Positions 62,283-64,000 of a stretch of 64,000 nt of DNA are shown in pieces. Source of the DNA: JAOTVV01 sp039591075 (GTDB taxonomy: Bacteria > Gemmatimonadota > Gemmatimonadetes > Gemmatimonadales > GWC2-71-9); NCBI GenBank assembly GCA_039591075.1, contig JBDHEI010000012.1, positions 20,130 to 84,129 on the forward strand, written 5' to 3'. Under the pieces are notes generated by a model, which was not told the origin of the DNA, searched no databases, and was given only the letters and a program-made list of their open reading frames with translations. Position numbers and translations under genes: made by a program. Positions within the stretch are counted from its first letter, which is position 1. Every line of letters starts with the position of its first letter.

Positions 62283-64000
62283 GTGAGCGCTGACCAGACG
62301 AACAAGGAGCACGGCGTCCGGCCTCCGGGGGATCTGAACCCCCGGCGCGATCCCGCACTCGATTTCCCGGACCGGCCGTTCGGCGCCCTGACGCGGCAGG
62401 ACTACGACACCCTGGGCTTCATGTCGGGTCTCGAGGTGCACCAGCAGTTGCTCACGAACTCCAAGCTGTTCTGCCGCTGTCCCGCGGGCCGCCGCGTCAC
62501 GAGCATCGATGCAGAAGTGCTTCGGCACATGCGACCGACACTGAGCGAGCTGGGGGAGTACGACGGCACCGCCCTGATGGAGTTCAAGACCCGGAAGGAG
62601 ATCGTCTATCTCCTCGAGCGCAGGTCGGTCTGTACCTATGAGATAGACGACACGCCGCCGTTCGAGATCGACGAGGAGGCGGTGGCCACCGCCATCGAGC
62701 TTGCCCTCCTGTTCGATCTCAACCTCGTCTCCGAACTCCATGTGATGCGGAAGCAATACCTGGACGGCTCGATCCCTACCGGGTTCCAACGGACGGCCAT
62801 GGTGGGACTTGCCGGCACGATTCCGTTCCGCGTGCCCGAGCTGGGCGTCGACCGGGTGCTCCGCATCCGGCAGCTTTCGCTGGAGGAGGATTCGTGTCGC
62901 GAGGTGTCGGACGTGGGACATCGGATCACGTTTCGGACCGACCGGTTGGGCATGCCGCTCACCGAGGCAGTGACCGAGCCCGACCTGGTGACGCCACTCG
63001 AGCTGCAGGCCGGTGCCCGTCTGATCGCCCGGGCGGCGCGAGCAACGGGCAAGGTGCGCCGGGGCGCCGGAGCCGCACGGCAGGACGTCAACGTGTCGGT
63101 GGCGGGCGGCAGGCGCGTGGAAATCAAAGGGGTCCATTACCATCGCCGACTCCCGCTCCTCGTTCACGTCGAAGCCTTCCGGCAACTCAACCTGCTCCGG
63201 ATCAGGGCGGCGCTGGTCGACCGCACCCTCGACCCTTCGGTGCTCGCCAGCCCCGATCAGGGGCTTCCCTGGGAGACCTCGGATCTCGCGGCCGACATGG
63301 GTGGCGTGCTCCGCAACACCACGCATGCACCGCTGCGGGAGGCCATCACGCGGGGCGAGACCGCGGTGGCTATCAAGCTCCCGGGGTTTGCGGGTCTCCT
63401 GGCGCACCCGACCCAACCGGGGCGCGACTTCGCCCACGAGTTGGCGGAGCGGGTGCGCGTCATCGCGTGCCCGGTCGATCCCCACTTCTTTGCGGACTCC
63501 GACCATCGGGGGCCCGGTCCCTCAGAGCGGGAGTGGCGTGAGGTACGGCGGGAGTTGCGGGCCGCGGCGGAGGATGCCGTTGTGCTGGTGTGGGTACCGC
63601 GCGACGATGCAGATACGGCGGCCCGAGAGGTGGTGCTCCGGGCGCGCGAGGCGTTCGACGGCGTGCCGGCGGAGACTCGACAGGCCAACCGCGACGGGAC
63701 GACGGGCTTCGAGCGCGTCCTACCCGGGCCCGATCGCATGTATCCGGACACCGATACCCCGCCATTGCCGATCGCCGACCGCGTGGTCGCGGAGATCCGC
63801 GACCACCTACCCGAGACCCCCTGGGCCCGGGCGGACCGCTACGTCGCGCTCGGCCTGAGCACGCGCACCGCGCAGCAGTTGGCGGGCGCCCCATGGGCTG
63901 ACCTGTTCGACGCGGTCGCCCCATCAGGCACCGCGGTTGCCGAGCGGGTCGCCACCGCGATCGCGCAACGGCTGCCGAAGCACCGTCGGAGCGGGGTGCC
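62283..64000 (+). CDS. gatE: Archaeal-type Glu-tRNA(Gln) amidotransferase subunit GatE (3' end missing)
   Basis: The frame stays open for about 572 codons to the window edge. It begins GLEVHQQLLTNSKLFCRCP (about 49-67), has the GatB/GatE core VGLAGTIPFRVPELGVDRVL and QDVNVSVAGGRRVEIKGV, and then an inserted GAD-like domain (AVAIKLPGFAGLLAH ... FAHELAERVR) that GatB lacks. RMYPDTDTPPLPI is the GatE form of the GatB YFPEPDLP segment. In archaea GatE pairs with GatD to amidate Glu-tRNA(Gln). The GTG at 62283 has AAGGA nine bases upstream; ATG 62274 is the alternative. No gatD is visible in the window. Confidence 0.9.
   Translation, partial: MSADQTNKEHGVRPPGDLNPRRDPALDFPDRPFGALTRQDYDTLGFMSGLEVHQQLLTNSKLFCRCPAGRRVTSIDAEVLRHMRPTLSELGEYDGTALMEFKTRKEIVYLLERRSVCTYEIDDTPPFEIDEEAVATAIELALLFDLNLVSELHVMRKQYLDGSIPTGFQRTAMVGLAGTIPFRVPELGVDRVLRIRQLSLEEDSCREVSDVGHRITFRTDRLGMPLTEAVTEPDLVTPLELQAGARLIARAARATGKVRRGAGAARQDVNVSVAGGRRVEIKGVHYHRRLPLLVHVEAFRQLNLLRIRAALVDRTLDPSVLASPDQGLPWETSDLAADMGGVLRNTTHAPLREAITRGETAVAIKLPGFAGLLAHPTQPGRDFAHELAERVRVIACPVDPHFFADSDHRGPGPSEREWREVRRELRAAAEDAVVLVWVPRDDADTAAREVVLRAREAFDGVPAETRQANRDGTTGFERVLPGPDRMYPDTDTPPLPIADRVVAEIRDHLPETPWARADRYVALGLSTRTAQQLAGAPWADLFDAVAPSGTAVAERVATAIAQRLPKHRRSGV

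Overview
The window is 64 kb of GC-rich bacterial chromosome. It holds almost only housekeeping genes, packed tightly and mostly on the minus strand. There is no insertion sequence, prophage, CRISPR array or rRNA. A meso-DAP-type murE, a dcw cluster lacking mraZ, murB and ddl, DUF4388 (PATAN)-TPR proteins, an LVIVD-repeat protein, a DUF2723 membrane protein and an archaeal-type gatE together suggest Gemmatimonadota or a close relative. That assignment is an inference from gene content and style; no rRNA is present to confirm it.

Layout, left to right. (1) 1-2.8 kb: the end of a PQQ-type beta-propeller gene, a small membrane protein and phhB on the plus strand, converging on a minus-strand arsR-arsM pair with two ArsR-type boxes. 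(2) 2.8-9 kb, minus: M23 endopeptidase, a VWA-like membrane protein, ftsY and recG. (3) 9-24 kb, minus: the division and cell-wall cluster, transcribed rsmH-ftsL-ftsI-murE-murF-mraY-murD-ftsW-murG-murC-ftsQ-ftsA-ftsZ. Nearly every junction is a stop/start overlap, and a tRNA-Asp plus terminator-like hairpin stands just upstream of rsmH. (4) 24-28 kb: a secreted TPR protein, tRNA-Val, a 61-residue membrane protein, a membrane-anchored gluzincin-like protein and a TPR protein. (5) 28-38 kb, minus: the most unusual region. An MglA-type small GTPase sits with two roadblock/LC7 proteins, a third roadblock-like module fused to TPRs, two DUF4388-TPR proteins, a 939-residue TPR protein and a protein with two tandem DnaA-like AAA+ domains but no DnaA DNA-binding domain. 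(6) 38-53.5 kb, minus: rluD (apparently with an AUU start), lspA, a DksA/TraR zinc-finger protein, ileS, punA, divIVA, yggS, DUF2723, cdaA, folP, ftsH, tilS and a TerB-like protein. (7) 53.5-64 kb: LVIVD-repeat protein, a 55-codon small gene with its own terminator, class I fumarase, a secreted hypothetical protein, M28 peptidase, a three-PAS protein with a degenerate receiver (plus strand), a small membrane protein, and gatE running off the right edge.

Functionally the window combines envelope growth and division (dcw, M23, ftsY, lspA, divIVA, c-di-AMP synthesis, ftsH) with translation genes (ileS, tilS, rluD, rsmH, two tRNAs, gatE). The polarity-like GTPase module is embedded among them as one translationally coupled operon. 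Several operon-first genes show a TTGnnn/TAnnnT promoter only 6-12 nt before the ATG and no Shine-Dalgarno sequence, which suggests leaderless mRNAs. Genes inside operons use overlaps and frequent GTG starts.
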